Shown in pieces: positions 1-7,918 of a DNA stretch of 64,000 nt; position 1 is the stretch's first letter, and the number at the start of each line of letters is the position of its first letter. The stretch is from JBFMCC01 sp037445635. GTDB lineage: Bacteria > Chloroflexota > Anaerolineae > Anaerolineales > Villigracilaceae. The notes under the pieces are model-generated. The model was given only the letters and a program-made list of their open reading frames with translations. It had not been told where the DNA came from and made no database searches. A program made the translations under genes and the position numbers. Location: NCBI GenBank assembly GCA_037445635.1, contig JBBIKC010000006.1, positions 28,471 through 92,470 of the forward strand. The letters are read 5' to 3'.

Positions 1-164
1 ACCGCGGCCTGGCGCGCGGCTTCGGTGGCGTGCGCGCCGCTTTGGGTGGGAGTCGCGTGCACGTCCCAGCCGGAGCGGCGCAGGGTCTCGACAACGGGTT
101 TGAGAAACGGCTTGACGGGGAACCGCCCGGCGGCGGGATTGTAAAGCAACAATGCGCGGCGCAT
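1..164 (-). CDS. Diacylglycerol/lipid kinase family protein, N-terminal part
   Basis: Only the first 54 codons are in the window; the gene runs off the left edge. The predicted N-terminus starts MRRALLLYNPAAGR, which matches the NPxxG nucleotide-binding signature that opens the DAGK catalytic domain (DagK/YegS/BmrU family). These enzymes phosphorylate diacylglycerol or related lipids at the membrane. The ATG at 164-162 is the only good start and faces away from the kinase gene at 239, so 165-238 is a divergent promoter region. The family call rests on about 20 diagnostic residues; the exact substrate cannot be told. Confidence 0.72.
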   Translation of the reverse strand, partial: MRRALLLYNPAAGRFPVKPFLKPVVETLRRSGWDVHATPTQSGAHATEAARQAA

Positions 165-216
165 GGACAGATTATAAAGGCTTTGCAGGGTAAAAAGCCG
201 ACTCACCCTGGGATGA

Positions 217-222
217 TATAAT
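217..222 (+). promoter_or_regulatory. -10 box of the pknB-type gene
   Basis: A perfect TATAAT lies 16 nt before the ATG at 239, implying a leader of about 10 nt or less. No convincing -35 is seen at the right distance. The hexamer overlaps the upstream in-frame ATG at 221, which argues that translation starts at 239 instead. Confidence 0.5.
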
Positions 223-238
223 GCTACGGGACGGCAAC

Positions 239-1288
239 ATGCAGACAGGCGCGCTCCTCAACCAGCGGTATCAATTGCTCGAACGCCTCGGCTCCGGCGG
301 CATGGCCGAGGTCTTCCGGGCGCGCGACCTGATGCTGGAACGCTCGGTGGCGATCAAGGTTCTGCGCGCCGATTATTCGCAGAGCAAGTCGTTTCAGGAG
401 CGCTTCCGCCAGGAGGCGCGCTCGGCCGCCAACCTCTCACATCCCAACATCGTCACCGTCCATGATTTCGGGCTGGACAAAGAACAGCTCTTCATCGTGA
501 TGGAATACGTGCCCGGCACGGATCTCAAGTCCCTGCTGCGCAAGCGCGGCCGCTTCACGGTCGAGGAGGCCATTCCGCTCATTGTGCAGGCCTGCGCCGG
601 CGTGGGCTACGCCCACCGCGCCGGCCTCGTCCACTGCGACGTGAAGCCGCACAACCTGCTCATCACGCCCGACCAGCGCCTCAAGGTCACCGACTTCGGC
701 ATCGCCCGCGCCCTGAGCACCATCTCTCCCGGCGAGCGCACGGAGATCGTGTGGGGATCGCCGCAATACTTCGCGCCCGAACAGGCCGCCGGCGGCGCGC
801 CCTCGCCTGCCTCCGATGTTTATTCTCTCGGCGTTGTGCTCTACGAAATGCTGACCGGCACATTGCCCTTCAACGGGGCGACCGCGGACGAACTGGCGCG
901 CCAACATCTGCAGGCCGAGCCGGTCCTGCTCAGTGAATATCTGCCGGATGTCCCGCCCACGCTCGAAGAGATCGTCCTCAAGGTCCTTTCAAAGGAACCG
1001 TCCGCGCGCTATCGCACCGCGGATCAGTTGGGACGCGTGCTGATGCGCTTCGGGACTCAGCGTCCGCCGACGCCGCCGCCGCTGACTCTCACCCCCGAAG
1101 CGGCCAACGACTTCGAGGAGCCCGCGCCCGTTCCCGCCGCAGCTCCCCAGCCTGCTGCGGCTTCCGAGATGCCCTTCCCAGACCTCGAGATTGACTGGAT
1201 CTCCATCGGCCTCGGCCTGCTGGCGTTGATCGCGGTCGGCGGGTTGATTCCGTTCTGGATGTGGATCTATTACGTTTACAACCCGTGA
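239..1288 (+). CDS. PknB-type serine/threonine protein kinase
   Basis: A 349-aa Hanks-type kinase. Visible in order are the glycine loop GSGGMAEVF (residues 18-26), catalytic Lys40 in AIKVL, the catalytic loop HCDVKPHN (132-139), DFG (152-154) and APE (179-181), covering the kinase domain to about residue 270. A Pro/Ala-rich linker follows, then one transmembrane segment at about 320-345; there are no PASTA repeats. The catalytic loop has HCD where most such kinases have HRD, so it is formally a non-RD kinase. I chose the ATG at 239 because an upstream ATG at 221 overlaps a TATAAT. It precedes rpe, as prkC does in Firmicutes. Substrates are unknown; regulation of growth or envelope is an inference from the family. 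Confidence 0.93.
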   Translation: MQTGALLNQRYQLLERLGSGGMAEVFRARDLMLERSVAIKVLRADYSQSKSFQERFRQEARSAANLSHPNIVTVHDFGLDKEQLFIVMEYVPGTDLKSLLRKRGRFTVEEAIPLIVQACAGVGYAHRAGLVHCDVKPHNLLITPDQRLKVTDFGIARALSTISPGERTEIVWGSPQYFAPEQAAGGAPSPASDVYSLGVVLYEMLTGTLPFNGATADELARQHLQAEPVLLSEYLPDVPPTLEEIVLKVLSKEPSARYRTADQLGRVLMRFGTQRPPTPPPLTLTPEAANDFEEPAPVPAAAPQPAAASEMPFPDLEIDWISIGLGLLALIAVGGLIPFWMWIYYVYNP

Positions 1289-1323
1289 GCCTTTCCAAAG
1301 TCGGGTGACTTTGGACTCCGATC

Positions 1324-1986
1324 ATGCCGCTCAAATATCTCATCGTCCCCTCGATCCTCTCCGCTGATTTTCTCCGTCTTGGCGACGCCCTGTCCGCCTG
1401 TGAATCCGCCGGCGCGGACTGGATTCATGTAGACGTGATGGACGGTCATTTCGTCCCGAATCTGACGATGGGTCCGTTCATCGTCGAGCATTGCCGCCGC
1501 GCCACGAAACTTCCGCTCGATGTGCATTTGATGATCGAGAATCCCGAACGCCACCTGGAGGCTTATGCAAAGGCCGGCGCGTCGCACATCACTGTGCACG
1601 TGGAGACCTGTCCCCACCTGCATCGCACGCTCCAGCAGATCAAGTCGCTGGGATGCAGGGCGGGTGTTACGCTCAATCCCGGTACCCCGGCCTCGGCCAT
1701 CGAGCCGGTCCTGCCCCTGGCCGACCTGGTGCTGGTGCTGAGCGTCAACCCGGGCTATTCGGGGCAGGAATTCATCCCTGGCGTGTTGCCGAAGATCGAA
1801 CATATCCGCCGGAAACTGGATGAGATTAACTCGTCCGCGTGGCTGGAGGTGGATGGCGGCCTCTCGGCGGAGAACCTGCCCAGAGTCCGCGACGCGGGCG
1901 CGAATGTGTTTGTCTCGGCCAGCGCGGTGTTCCGTCATCCGCAGGGGATCGAGGCGGGGATACGGTCACTGCGCGGGAGTTTATGA
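1324..1986 (+). CDS. rpe: Ribulose-phosphate 3-epimerase
   Basis: A 220-aa TIM-barrel enzyme that interconverts ribulose 5-phosphate and xylulose 5-phosphate in the cytosolic pentose phosphate pathway. The N-terminus carries PSILSADF, followed by HVDVMDGHFVPN, which holds metal-binding His and Asp residues, then LDVHLMI and the late phosphate-binding loops VNPGYSGQ and EVDGGL. Length fits the family (215-225 aa). It starts 35 nt after the kinase stop, probably in the same transcript, and its TGA overlaps an ATG at 1983 that is not the preferred start of the next gene. Confidence 0.97.
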   Translation: MPLKYLIVPSILSADFLRLGDALSACESAGADWIHVDVMDGHFVPNLTMGPFIVEHCRRATKLPLDVHLMIENPERHLEAYAKAGASHITVHVETCPHLHRTLQQIKSLGCRAGVTLNPGTPASAIEPVLPLADLVLVLSVNPGYSGQEFIPGVLPKIEHIRRKLDEINSSAWLEVDGGLSAENLPRVRDAGANVFVSASAVFRHPQGIEAGIRSLRGSL

Positions 1987-2000
1987 CTCGGGAGGAGAAG

Positions 2001-2429
2001 ATGGATCAGATCTTTTGTCGTGAATGTGGCACGCCCTATCATCCGGGAGAGGCCAATTTTTGTTCCAAATGCGGGGCACCGTTGCCCACCAAGGCAAATG
2101 CGGTGGATGAATTGAAATCACTGCAAAAGGAGAGCAGAGGTTATGGAGCTTTGCGTTTTACCGCTGATCTGATCGTTTTCTTGGGTTGGTTGATTATCAT
2201 TGGCGGCATCTTTCTTGCAGTAAGTGTGTATAAAATCATGAGCGAGATCAGTTCTCAGAGTGACACTGCAATTCTGGCCTCGATAATGACTGGCATATTT
2301 TCTCTCTTCGGGGGTGTGTTCTCGATTGCGAGTGGTCAGTTTCTGGAGTTGATGCTGGAGATGAGAGATGATTTGCACGTTAACACAAGACTATTACGCC
2401 GTTTATCGCTAATGATTTCCGAGCAATAG
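2001..2429 (+). CDS. Zinc-ribbon membrane protein
   Basis: A 142-aa protein with an N-terminal zinc ribbon (Cys6, Cys9, Cys21, Cys24) and two hydrophobic segments, at about residues 55-80 and 92-115. I chose the ATG at 2001 because it is preceded by a strong GGAGGAGAAG ribosome site and places the first CxxC at the N-terminus; longer readings run back into rpe. It lies 14 nt after rpe, so it is likely co-transcribed. Codon use is more AT-rich than its neighbours. Function is unknown; such proteins usually keep the ribbon in the cytoplasm and may sense or scaffold. Confidence 0.8.
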   Translation: MDQIFCRECGTPYHPGEANFCSKCGAPLPTKANAVDELKSLQKESRGYGALRFTADLIVFLGWLIIIGGIFLAVSVYKIMSEISSQSDTAILASIMTGIFSLFGGVFSIASGQFLELMLEMRDDLHVNTRLLRRLSLMISEQ

Positions 2430-2473
2430 GTAAAGCCACCCCTGCTCCTCCTCTGAGTGAGGTTTCAGGGGTA

Positions 2474-2508
2474 AGGAAAACAAAAACCGCGGCCGTTTCG
2501 CGGCCGCG
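2474..2508 (-). terminator. Rho-independent terminator of rpmB
   Basis: A perfect 8-bp stem (CGCGGCCG at 2488-2495, CGGCCGCG at 2501-2508, loop TTTCG). Read on the minus strand it is followed by GGTTTTTGTTTT, the expected U-tract, just downstream of the rpmB stop. Confidence 0.9.
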
Positions 2509-2533
2509 ATCTTTGACAGGAGAGAAAACAACC

Positions 2534-2719
2534 TTACGCTGTTACTTTGGTCGAGGTGCGGATGCACCGGGCGCACAACACCTTTTTGACCTTGCGGCCG
2601 TTCTCCATCACGATCGTCTTCTGCAGGTTGGGAAGAAACTTCCGATTGGTGGCGCGCAGGGAGAACGAACGATTGTGGCCGAAGGTGGTGGTCTTTCCGC
2701 AGTGAGCGCATTTAGCCAT
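2534..2719 (-). CDS. rpmB: 50S ribosomal protein L28
   Basis: A 61-aa protein starting MAKCAHCGK and ending CARCIRTSTKVTA, matching short bacterial bL28. It is the zinc-binding form: CxxC near residues 4-7 and again near 49-52. It binds 23S rRNA in the large subunit. It is transcribed alone on the minus strand, ends at a strong terminator, and diverges from the Asp23 gene. The order rpmB - Asp23 protein - FakA is conserved in Firmicutes and seen here with rpmB inverted. Confidence 0.97.
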   Translation of the reverse strand: MAKCAHCGKTTTFGHNRSFSLRATNRKFLPNLQKTIVMENGRKVKKVLCARCIRTSTKVTA

Positions 2720-2840
2720 GACTTACGATCCTTTCCAGACAATGATTGCACAGACGTGCCTGCTCGCGTGAGCGCCGCATTGTACCATAAATCGAAACCA
2801 TCTTCAAGACAAACTGTTAATAAGGACACAGAGGAATAAT

Positions 2841-3197
2841 ATGGGCAGAGACAGCACACCCCTTGGGCGAGTCCACATTTCACCGAATGCCGTGGCGACC
2901 ATCGCCTATCGCGCTACGCTCGAATCCTACGGCGTGGTGGGGCTGGCGCCGCGCAGCCTGGCGGAGGGGCTGGCGCACACCCTCACGCGCGAACCCAGCC
3001 GCGGCGTGACCGTCCATTACAACGGCGACGACATTGACATTGACGTTTTCGTCGTCATCGAATACGGTACGCGCGTCCTTTCGGTGGCGCAGAGCGTGGC
3101 CAACACCGTGCGCTTCCATGTGGAGAAAGCGCTCGGCCTGAAAGTGAACTCGGTCAATGTGCACGTGGCCGGCCTGCGGGTCAGCGATATTGATTAG
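2841..3197 (+). CDS. Asp23/Gls24 family protein (YloU-like)
   Basis: A 118-aa protein of the Asp23/Gls24 family, with the expected pattern ISPNAVATIAYRATLESYGVVG at the N-terminus (shown here only in part as PNAVATIAY), a central VFVVIEYGTRV strand and a C-terminal VNVHVAGLRV strand. The family is linked to alkaline or envelope stress and often neighbours FakA, as here. It starts 121 nt from rpmB across a divergent promoter region and is followed by a long palindrome. The biochemical role is not known. Confidence 0.9.
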   Translation: MGRDSTPLGRVHISPNAVATIAYRATLESYGVVGLAPRSLAEGLAHTLTREPSRGVTVHYNGDDIDIDVFVVIEYGTRVLSVAQSVANTVRFHVEKALGLKVNSVNVHVAGLRVSDID

Positions 3198-3205
3198 ATT
3201 ATTTT

Positions 3206-3240
3206 CAAACCCTAAAGGTCTTCAAGACCTTTAGGGTTTG
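3206..3240. repeat. 35-bp perfect palindrome
   Basis: Two 17-bp arms centred on C3223, the core reading TCTTCAAGA. It sits between the Asp23 gene and fakA. As RNA it would form a long hairpin, but there is no T-run. A palindrome with the same core lies at 19503-19535, suggesting a repeat family rather than a plain terminator. Confidence 0.85.
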
Positions 3241-3258
3241 AGGTTTTGAGGAGCATTC

Positions 3259-4941
3259 ATGAGTGTAGGATCATCCGACATCCAGGCCAAACGGCTGCAC
3301 GACCTGCGCAACAACCCGATTGACGGGCTGGTGCTCAAGGAACTCGTTCAGGCGGGATTGACCTGGCTGAGGACCAACCAGCAGACGGTCAACGCACTGA
3401 ACGTCTTCCCCGTCCCCGACGGCGACACCGGCACGAACATGACGCTGACGATGCAATCCGCCTGGAATGAGATCGCCGATATCGGTCATCACAGCGTGGG
3501 CGAGATGGCCGCCGCGGTGGCCAAGGGAGCGTTGATGGGGGCGCGCGGCAATTCGGGCGTGATCCTTTCGCAGTTGTGGCGCGGCTTCTCGCGCGGCCTG
3601 CACGGCGCGGACGTGCTCGACGGACCGACATTGGCCAGGGCTTTCGCGGAGGCGCGCGATACGGCCTACAAGGGTGTCGTCCGCCCGGTGGAGGGGACGA
3701 TCCTGACCGTGGCGAAAGATGTCGCCGCGGCCGCCGAGGCCGCGCTGGCCGAAACGCAGGACCCGATCGAAATCCTGGCGCGCGTCGTGCCGGCCGCGGA
3801 CGCGTCGGTGCAGAATACGCCCGAACTTCTGCCGGTGCTCAAGCAGGCGGGCGTGGTCGATTCGGGCGGCAAGGGCCTCTTCTTCGTGCTCGAGGGGATG
3901 CTCCGCTATTTTAACGGCGAGCCGCTCGACGTCCCGACTGTGAGCGTGCAGCCCATGTCGGCCATGAATCTGAAAGAGGCGATGGAGTCGGTCGAAGAGG
4001 GACAAGACTACGAAGTCGTCGTGGATTTTTACCCGGACGGCCAACTGGATTTGCAATCGTTTTATGGCAGGCTCGAAGCGATGGGCACATCCATTCAGGT
4101 GGGCGAGGGGGAGGGCATGTATCGCATGCACATCCACGTACCGCTCGAAAAACGATACGAACCGATTGATTACATCATGGGCATCGGCACGATCAGCAAG
4201 ATCGCCATGGAAAACCTGATGGCCCAGATGGACGACATCCAGAGGTCCAAAGCAGAGGCGATCGAGTTCATGCCGGTGGAGCCGGGGCAGATCGCGGTGG
4301 TGGTCGTCTCGCCGGGCAAGGGGCTGAGCCGCATCTTTGCTTCGCTGGGCGTGGCCGCGATCGTCGAGGGCGGGCAGACGATGAATCCGTCCACGCAGGA
4401 AATCCTGGCCGCGTTCGAGAATCTCCCGACCGATAAAGTAATTATTTTGCCGAATAACAAAAACATTATCCTCGCCGCGAACCAGGCGAAAGAAGTGACC
4501 GTCAAACAGGTGGCTGTGGTGCCGAGCCGCACCGTCCCGCAGGGACTGGCGGCGATGCTGGCGCTCAACCCGGACGGGGAGGTGGATGCCGTCGCCGAGA
4601 AGATGACCAAATCCCTGGCCTCGGTGCAGACGGGCGAGATCACCGTCGCCACGCGCACGGTGGAAATTGACGGCGTGAAGGTCGAGGCGGGACAGGTGAT
4701 TGCCTTGCTGGATGGCAAGTTAGTATTATCTGCTTCGACAATTGAAGAAGCCGTGATGAGATTACTCGAAAAGGCCGAGGCGGAGAAGCACGAACTGATC
4801 ACGTTCTACTATGGCGAAGATCTGAATCGAAACGAGGCGTTTCGCATCGCGGATGTGGCGCGCGGGAAGTATCCCTCACAGGAGATCGAAGTGCAGGATG
4901 GCGGCCAGCCGCATTATCCGTTTTTGATTTCGGTGGAGTAA
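3259..4941 (+). CDS. fakA: DAK2-domain fatty acid kinase, FakA/YloV family
   Basis: A 560-aa protein. The N-terminal DAK2 (DhaL-like) ATP-binding domain covers about residues 25-230 and contains the Mg-ATP signature FPVPDGDTGTNM and the ARGNSGVILSQL loop. The middle and C-terminal parts match the YloV family, ending in YYGEDLNRNEA. FakA phosphorylates fatty acids held by a FakB (DegV-family) partner, feeding exogenous fatty acids into phospholipid synthesis. The DegV-family gene lies directly downstream, which supports this role. Length is normal for the family. Confidence 0.92.
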   Translation: MSVGSSDIQAKRLHDLRNNPIDGLVLKELVQAGLTWLRTNQQTVNALNVFPVPDGDTGTNMTLTMQSAWNEIADIGHHSVGEMAAAVAKGALMGARGNSGVILSQLWRGFSRGLHGADVLDGPTLARAFAEARDTAYKGVVRPVEGTILTVAKDVAAAAEAALAETQDPIEILARVVPAADASVQNTPELLPVLKQAGVVDSGGKGLFFVLEGMLRYFNGEPLDVPTVSVQPMSAMNLKEAMESVEEGQDYEVVVDFYPDGQLDLQSFYGRLEAMGTSIQVGEGEGMYRMHIHVPLEKRYEPIDYIMGIGTISKIAMENLMAQMDDIQRSKAEAIEFMPVEPGQIAVVVVSPGKGLSRIFASLGVAAIVEGGQTMNPSTQEILAAFENLPTDKVIILPNNKNIILAANQAKEVTVKQVAVVPSRTVPQGLAAMLALNPDGEVDAVAEKMTKSLASVQTGEITVATRTVEIDGVKVEAGQVIALLDGKLVLSASTIEEAVMRLLEKAEAEKHELITFYYGEDLNRNEAFRIADVARGKYPSQEIEVQDGGQPHYPFLISVE

Positions 4942-4944
4942 TGC

Positions 4945-4977
4945 TCGGCGGAGGCTGAGGCCTCCGCCGAATTGTTT
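4945..4977 (+). terminator. Terminator after fakA
   Basis: An 11-bp perfect stem, TCGGCGGAGGC / GCCTCCGCCGA with loop TGAG, followed by ATTGTTTAAT. The T-tract is weak, but the position right after the stop suits a terminator. Confidence 0.7.
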
Positions 4978-5058
4978 AATCCCTGTGCTATACTCGCCGC
5001 ATTATGTATGTCCTCCGTTCCCTCACACATCGCCTCTTCGCGGTGAAAAAGGATTTTT

Positions 5059-5904
5059 ATGAAACTCGGCCTCGTCACCGACTCGACCTGCGATCTGCCG
5101 TCTGCTCTCGTGGAGCAGTACGGCATCGAAGTCGTCCCCTCGATTCTCGTCATTGACGGGAAGCAATACCTTGACGGCGCGGACATCAGCCGCGCGGACT
5201 TCTACGCGCGCCTGCCCGCGATGCGAAATTTTCCAACTACGGCCGCGCCCTCGATTGGTGAATTCTCATCGCGTTACCAGCGACTGCTCACCGCGGGCTG
5301 TGACCACATCCTTTCGATTCACGCCGCCTCGCAGTTGACCGCCATTTGCAGTATCGCCACGCAGGCCGCGAAGGATTTTCCAAACAAGGTCACGGTCGTG
5401 GACAGCGGCTCACTTTCGCTGGGAATCGGATTTCAAGCCCTGGCCGCGGCCGAGTCGAACTCAGACCTCGCGACTGCTCTCGCCTCGATTGAGTCCACGC
5501 GCCGCAGACTGCACGTCTCGGCCGCGCTGGACACGATGGATTACATCCGCCGCAGCGGGCGCGTCCCTGCGGCCATCACCATCCTGGGCGGCATGTTGCA
5601 CATCAAGCCGCTGGTCGAACTGACCGAGGGTCAGATCAAGGCCGTCGGCGCGGTGCGGACGACGGGCCAGGCCGACGCGCGCATGGCTGCTTTCCTCAAA
5701 TCGGGACTGCCGCTGGAGCGTCTTGCCATCCTTCATACCGGCGCGGAAGCGAGGGCACGCGCCTTCCTCTCGCGCCTGATGGACGAGATCGCCCGCGACC
5801 TGCCGCGCAATATTTTGATGGTCAATGTGACCACGGTCATCGGCGCGCATGTGGGACCGAACGGTCTGGGGTTCGCGGCGGTGAGGCTGCTACAGACGGG
5901 ATAA
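5059..5904 (+). CDS. DegV family fatty-acid-binding protein (FakB)
   Basis: A 281-aa DegV-family protein. The N-terminus LGLVTDSTCDLP is the hallmark, with the conserved DSTxDLP; SIHAASQLTA and VVDSGSLSLGIGFQ follow. DegV proteins bind a fatty acid and present its carboxylate to FakA. It sits directly after fakA with its own TATACT at 4989-4994, so it may be transcribed separately with a leader of about 55 nt. The leader holds a fragment of a dispersed CTTCGCGGTGAA repeat. Confidence 0.92.
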   Translation: MKLGLVTDSTCDLPSALVEQYGIEVVPSILVIDGKQYLDGADISRADFYARLPAMRNFPTTAAPSIGEFSSRYQRLLTAGCDHILSIHAASQLTAICSIATQAAKDFPNKVTVVDSGSLSLGIGFQALAAAESNSDLATALASIESTRRRLHVSAALDTMDYIRRSGRVPAAITILGGMLHIKPLVELTEGQIKAVGAVRTTGQADARMAAFLKSGLPLERLAILHTGAEARARAFLSRLMDEIARDLPRNILMVNVTTVIGAHVGPNGLGFAAVRLLQTG

Positions 5905-5941
5905 AGAAGTGCAAGAGTTGGAAAAGGAACTGGGATAAAAC

Positions 5942-6305
5942 CTTTTTAAACAACAAAGGCCACGAAGGAACTCGAAGGCTTGATTGGCGCAATGTGTCGC
6001 CTTCCTCTCGCCCATCGCCCGTGATGATCGAAAACGAAGCGCCAAAACCATCCATCAACCCTTCTTCGTCGCCTTTGTGCCTCTTGGTGTTTAATGAATC
6101 TCCGCGTCCATCCGCGCACGTCCGCGTCCCGTATTTTCCCCTTCATCTTTCATCCCTCATCCTTTATCCTTTCCCCTCCTCCCCCATGATAAAACACCTC
6201 CATACAGCCCTCATTAGAGAGACTCCATAAATTCTTTCGCCTCGAACACGAAAACGGCTACACCAACACCGCCATCATCGGCGGGCTGGCCCAGATGCTG
6301 GATTT
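5942..6305 (+). pseudogene. Relic of the recG upstream region and first 36 codons
   Basis: This stretch is a near-identical copy of 39673-40038, the intergenic region plus 5' end of intact recG. The start codon has decayed from ATG to ATA, and the reading IQPSLERLHKFFRLEHEN still follows RecG before sequence identity stops at GATGCTGGATTT. The -10-like TAAAAT of recG is changed to TAAAAC here. It lies just after fakA/DegV, where recG sits in Firmicutes-type gene orders. It is not a working gene. Confidence 0.88.
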
Positions 6306-6308
6306 TCG

Positions 6309-6500
6309 GAACCGGAGGGCAACCCCCAGCCCGTCACACTGCAGGCTATCTTCGCACCCGAGGCAAGGCGGGTGGAAGAGCCCGGCGGGCCGCGCACCAT
6401 GCTGGAAGCCGCGACGGCAGAGTGGGAGAAGAAATTCGCCCCCGGCCTATCGTTACATGAATCAAAAACGGCGCAAAGATTTGCTTTGCGCCGTTTTTGA
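6309..6500 (+). pseudogene. Relic of the gene upstream of recG (3' part)
   Basis: Read from 6309, this gives PQPVTLQAIFAPEARR, EEPGGPRTM and then ATAEWEKKFAPGL before a TGA at 6498. These match two separate stretches of the 255-aa protein encoded at 38440-39207 (QPVTLQAIFAP, GPRTM and the C-terminus ATAEWEKKFTPGL), with the intervening ~70 codons lost. The original stop has also gone, so the frame runs on into the terminator. It is joined directly to the recG relic, in the reverse of the order seen at 38-40 kb. Confidence 0.85.
6462..6500. terminator. Bidirectional terminator
   Basis: A perfect 17-bp stem, TCAAAAACGGCGCAAAG at 6462-6478 and its complement at 6484-6500, loop ATTTG. A/T ends on both sides give U-tracts in either direction. 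It abuts the stop of the minus-strand USP gene and is related to the terminator at 39219-39260. Confidence 0.88.
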
Positions 6501-7364
6501 TTACACGGATGGCGGGGCCTCAAGGAGCCGCCGCGCGGTGAGCACCGGGCAATGCGCCGCCTCGGCCACCTCGGCCGTCACATTGGGGGAATACAACTGG
6601 CGCAGGGGATTTGCGCTGTAAGGCGACCCCATGCAGACCAGATCGTAATCCCCCTCTTTCAACTCGCTCAAGATCTCCTCGACGACGTGCCCGTTTCGCA
6701 CGCGGACCGAGGCCTGTAACCCGGCCCGACGCGCGATCTCCAGCCCCTGACGCAGACTGCGCCCGGCGGGCGTTTCGGTGGTTTCCAACCTCTGCCAGTG
6801 CTCGCGCACCTCGCGCGCCGCGGGATAATCCAGATCGATCGGCGGGACGACGGTCAACAGCACCAGTTCCGCGCCGGCCAACGCCGATACCTGCACGGCC
6901 AGGTTTTCGGCGGTCACCTCGTAGCCCAGCCCGCCCAGGCAGATGACGGTCTTCTTCAACGGCAGACGCGCCCGCGGCACATATAAAATCGGCCCGCTGA
7001 CCTCCGCCATGATGTGGCGGAACGAGCGCCCATGCAGCAGCCGTTGCAGGGGCGGACGCCCAAGCGGAGCGATGATGGTCAGTGCGTTCTGTCCGCGCAC
7101 GCGCTGAGGAATGACCTCCTCAGCGTGACCCTTCAGTACCTCGAGGCGATACTGCACATCGTTTTTCTGAAAGACCCGGATCGCGTCGGTAAAGATGCCT
7201 TCGAGCGGATGCACTTCTTCGTCGATCTGCGCGGGCGAGGGTTCCTCGTCAATGCCGATGAGCGTGACCGGGGTCCGCATGGACGCGCCCAGCCACGCAC
7301 CGTATTCGATGGCAGGCCAGGTGGTCTGGCGTCCGTTGGTGAAGATGAATAAGTCAGGTTTCAT
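6501..7364 (-). CDS. Tandem-domain universal stress protein
   Basis: A 287-aa protein made of two UspA-like halves (about 1-135 and 138-280). The second half shows the characteristic strand KTVICLGG, an alpha/beta fold, and LVCMGSPYSANPLRQ near the usual ATP-loop position, ending CPVLTARR. The canonical G-2x-G-9x-G-S/T loop is not clean, so ATP binding is uncertain. It is a soluble cytoplasmic stress protein by family. It lies upstream of a bidirectional terminator and 17 nt after the chromate-transporter pair, with which it may be co-transcribed only if transcription enters from the far side. Confidence 0.82.
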   Translation of the reverse strand: MKPDLFIFTNGRQTTWPAIEYGAWLGASMRTPVTLIGIDEEPSPAQIDEEVHPLEGIFTDAIRVFQKNDVQYRLEVLKGHAEEVIPQRVRGQNALTIIAPLGRPPLQRLLHGRSFRHIMAEVSGPILYVPRARLPLKKTVICLGGLGYEVTAENLAVQVSALAGAELVLLTVVPPIDLDYPAAREVREHWQRLETTETPAGRSLRQGLEIARRAGLQASVRVRNGHVVEEILSELKEGDYDLVCMGSPYSANPLRQLYSPNVTAEVAEAAHCPVLTARRLLEAPPSV

Positions 7365-7381
7365 TCGGCCAGTCCTACTTT

Positions 7382-7918
7382 CTACCGAAACAGGATAACG
7401 CCTAAAATCCCCGCGCCCAGCAAGACCAGCGGCGAGGGGACATCGAACAACAGGGCGATAAATGCGAGCGCGCCGATCAACAGCGCGCGGTGGGTGATCT
7501 TCTTGGTGCGCGAGGCGCGGAACAATTCCCAGGCCACCGTGACCATCAGCGCGGCCACCGCAGGACTCATCCCGCCCACGAAGGCGGTCAGCCAGTTCTC
7601 ATGCTGGAAGTAACCGAGGACCGCGGCCAGTATCAGCATCATGAGGGTTGGAGGCAGGATCGCGCCCAACAGGGCGGTCAGCACGCCGGGGATTCCGCCC
7701 GCAGCGTAGCCGACGAACATGGCCAGTTTGAGCGCTTCGCTGCCGGGCAGGACGTTCGAGAATCCCACCGCCTCGACGAAGCGTTCCTCGCTCATGATCT
7801 TGCCCACCGCTTCCTTGTAGAGCAGGCCAATCGAAGCGGGTCCCGAAGGCGAAAGTAAATTCACCTTCAGGAACATCCACAGCAACTTGAGCCAGATGGA
7901 GAACTTGGATCGATTCAT
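7382..7918 (-). CDS. Chromate transporter, single-domain (second of pair)
   Basis: A 178-aa membrane protein of the CHR family, short form (one PF02417-type domain, about five or six hydrophobic segments). It carries FLKVNLLSPSGPASIGLLY and the loop SNVLPGSEALKLAMFVGY, near-identical to its neighbour. Short CHR proteins work as pairs with opposite membrane topology to export chromate, or import sulfate in some cases. The ATG overlaps the upstream gene's stop as ATGA, so the two are translationally coupled. Confidence 0.88.
   Translation of the reverse strand: MNRSKFSIWLKLLWMFLKVNLLSPSGPASIGLLYKEAVGKIMSEERFVEAVGFSNVLPGSEALKLAMFVGYAAGGIPGVLTALLGAILPPTLMMLILAAVLGYFQHENWLTAFVGGMSPAVAALMVTVAWELFRASRTKKITHRALLIGALAFIALLFDVPSPLVLLGAGILGVILFR

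Noticed and set aside
221..238. Kinase start at 221
   Set aside because: This ATG overlaps the TATAAT at 217-222, so it cannot be in the transcript.
3271..4137. A 288-codon minus-strand frame
   Set aside because: Antisense to fakA, whose DAK2 motifs are certain.
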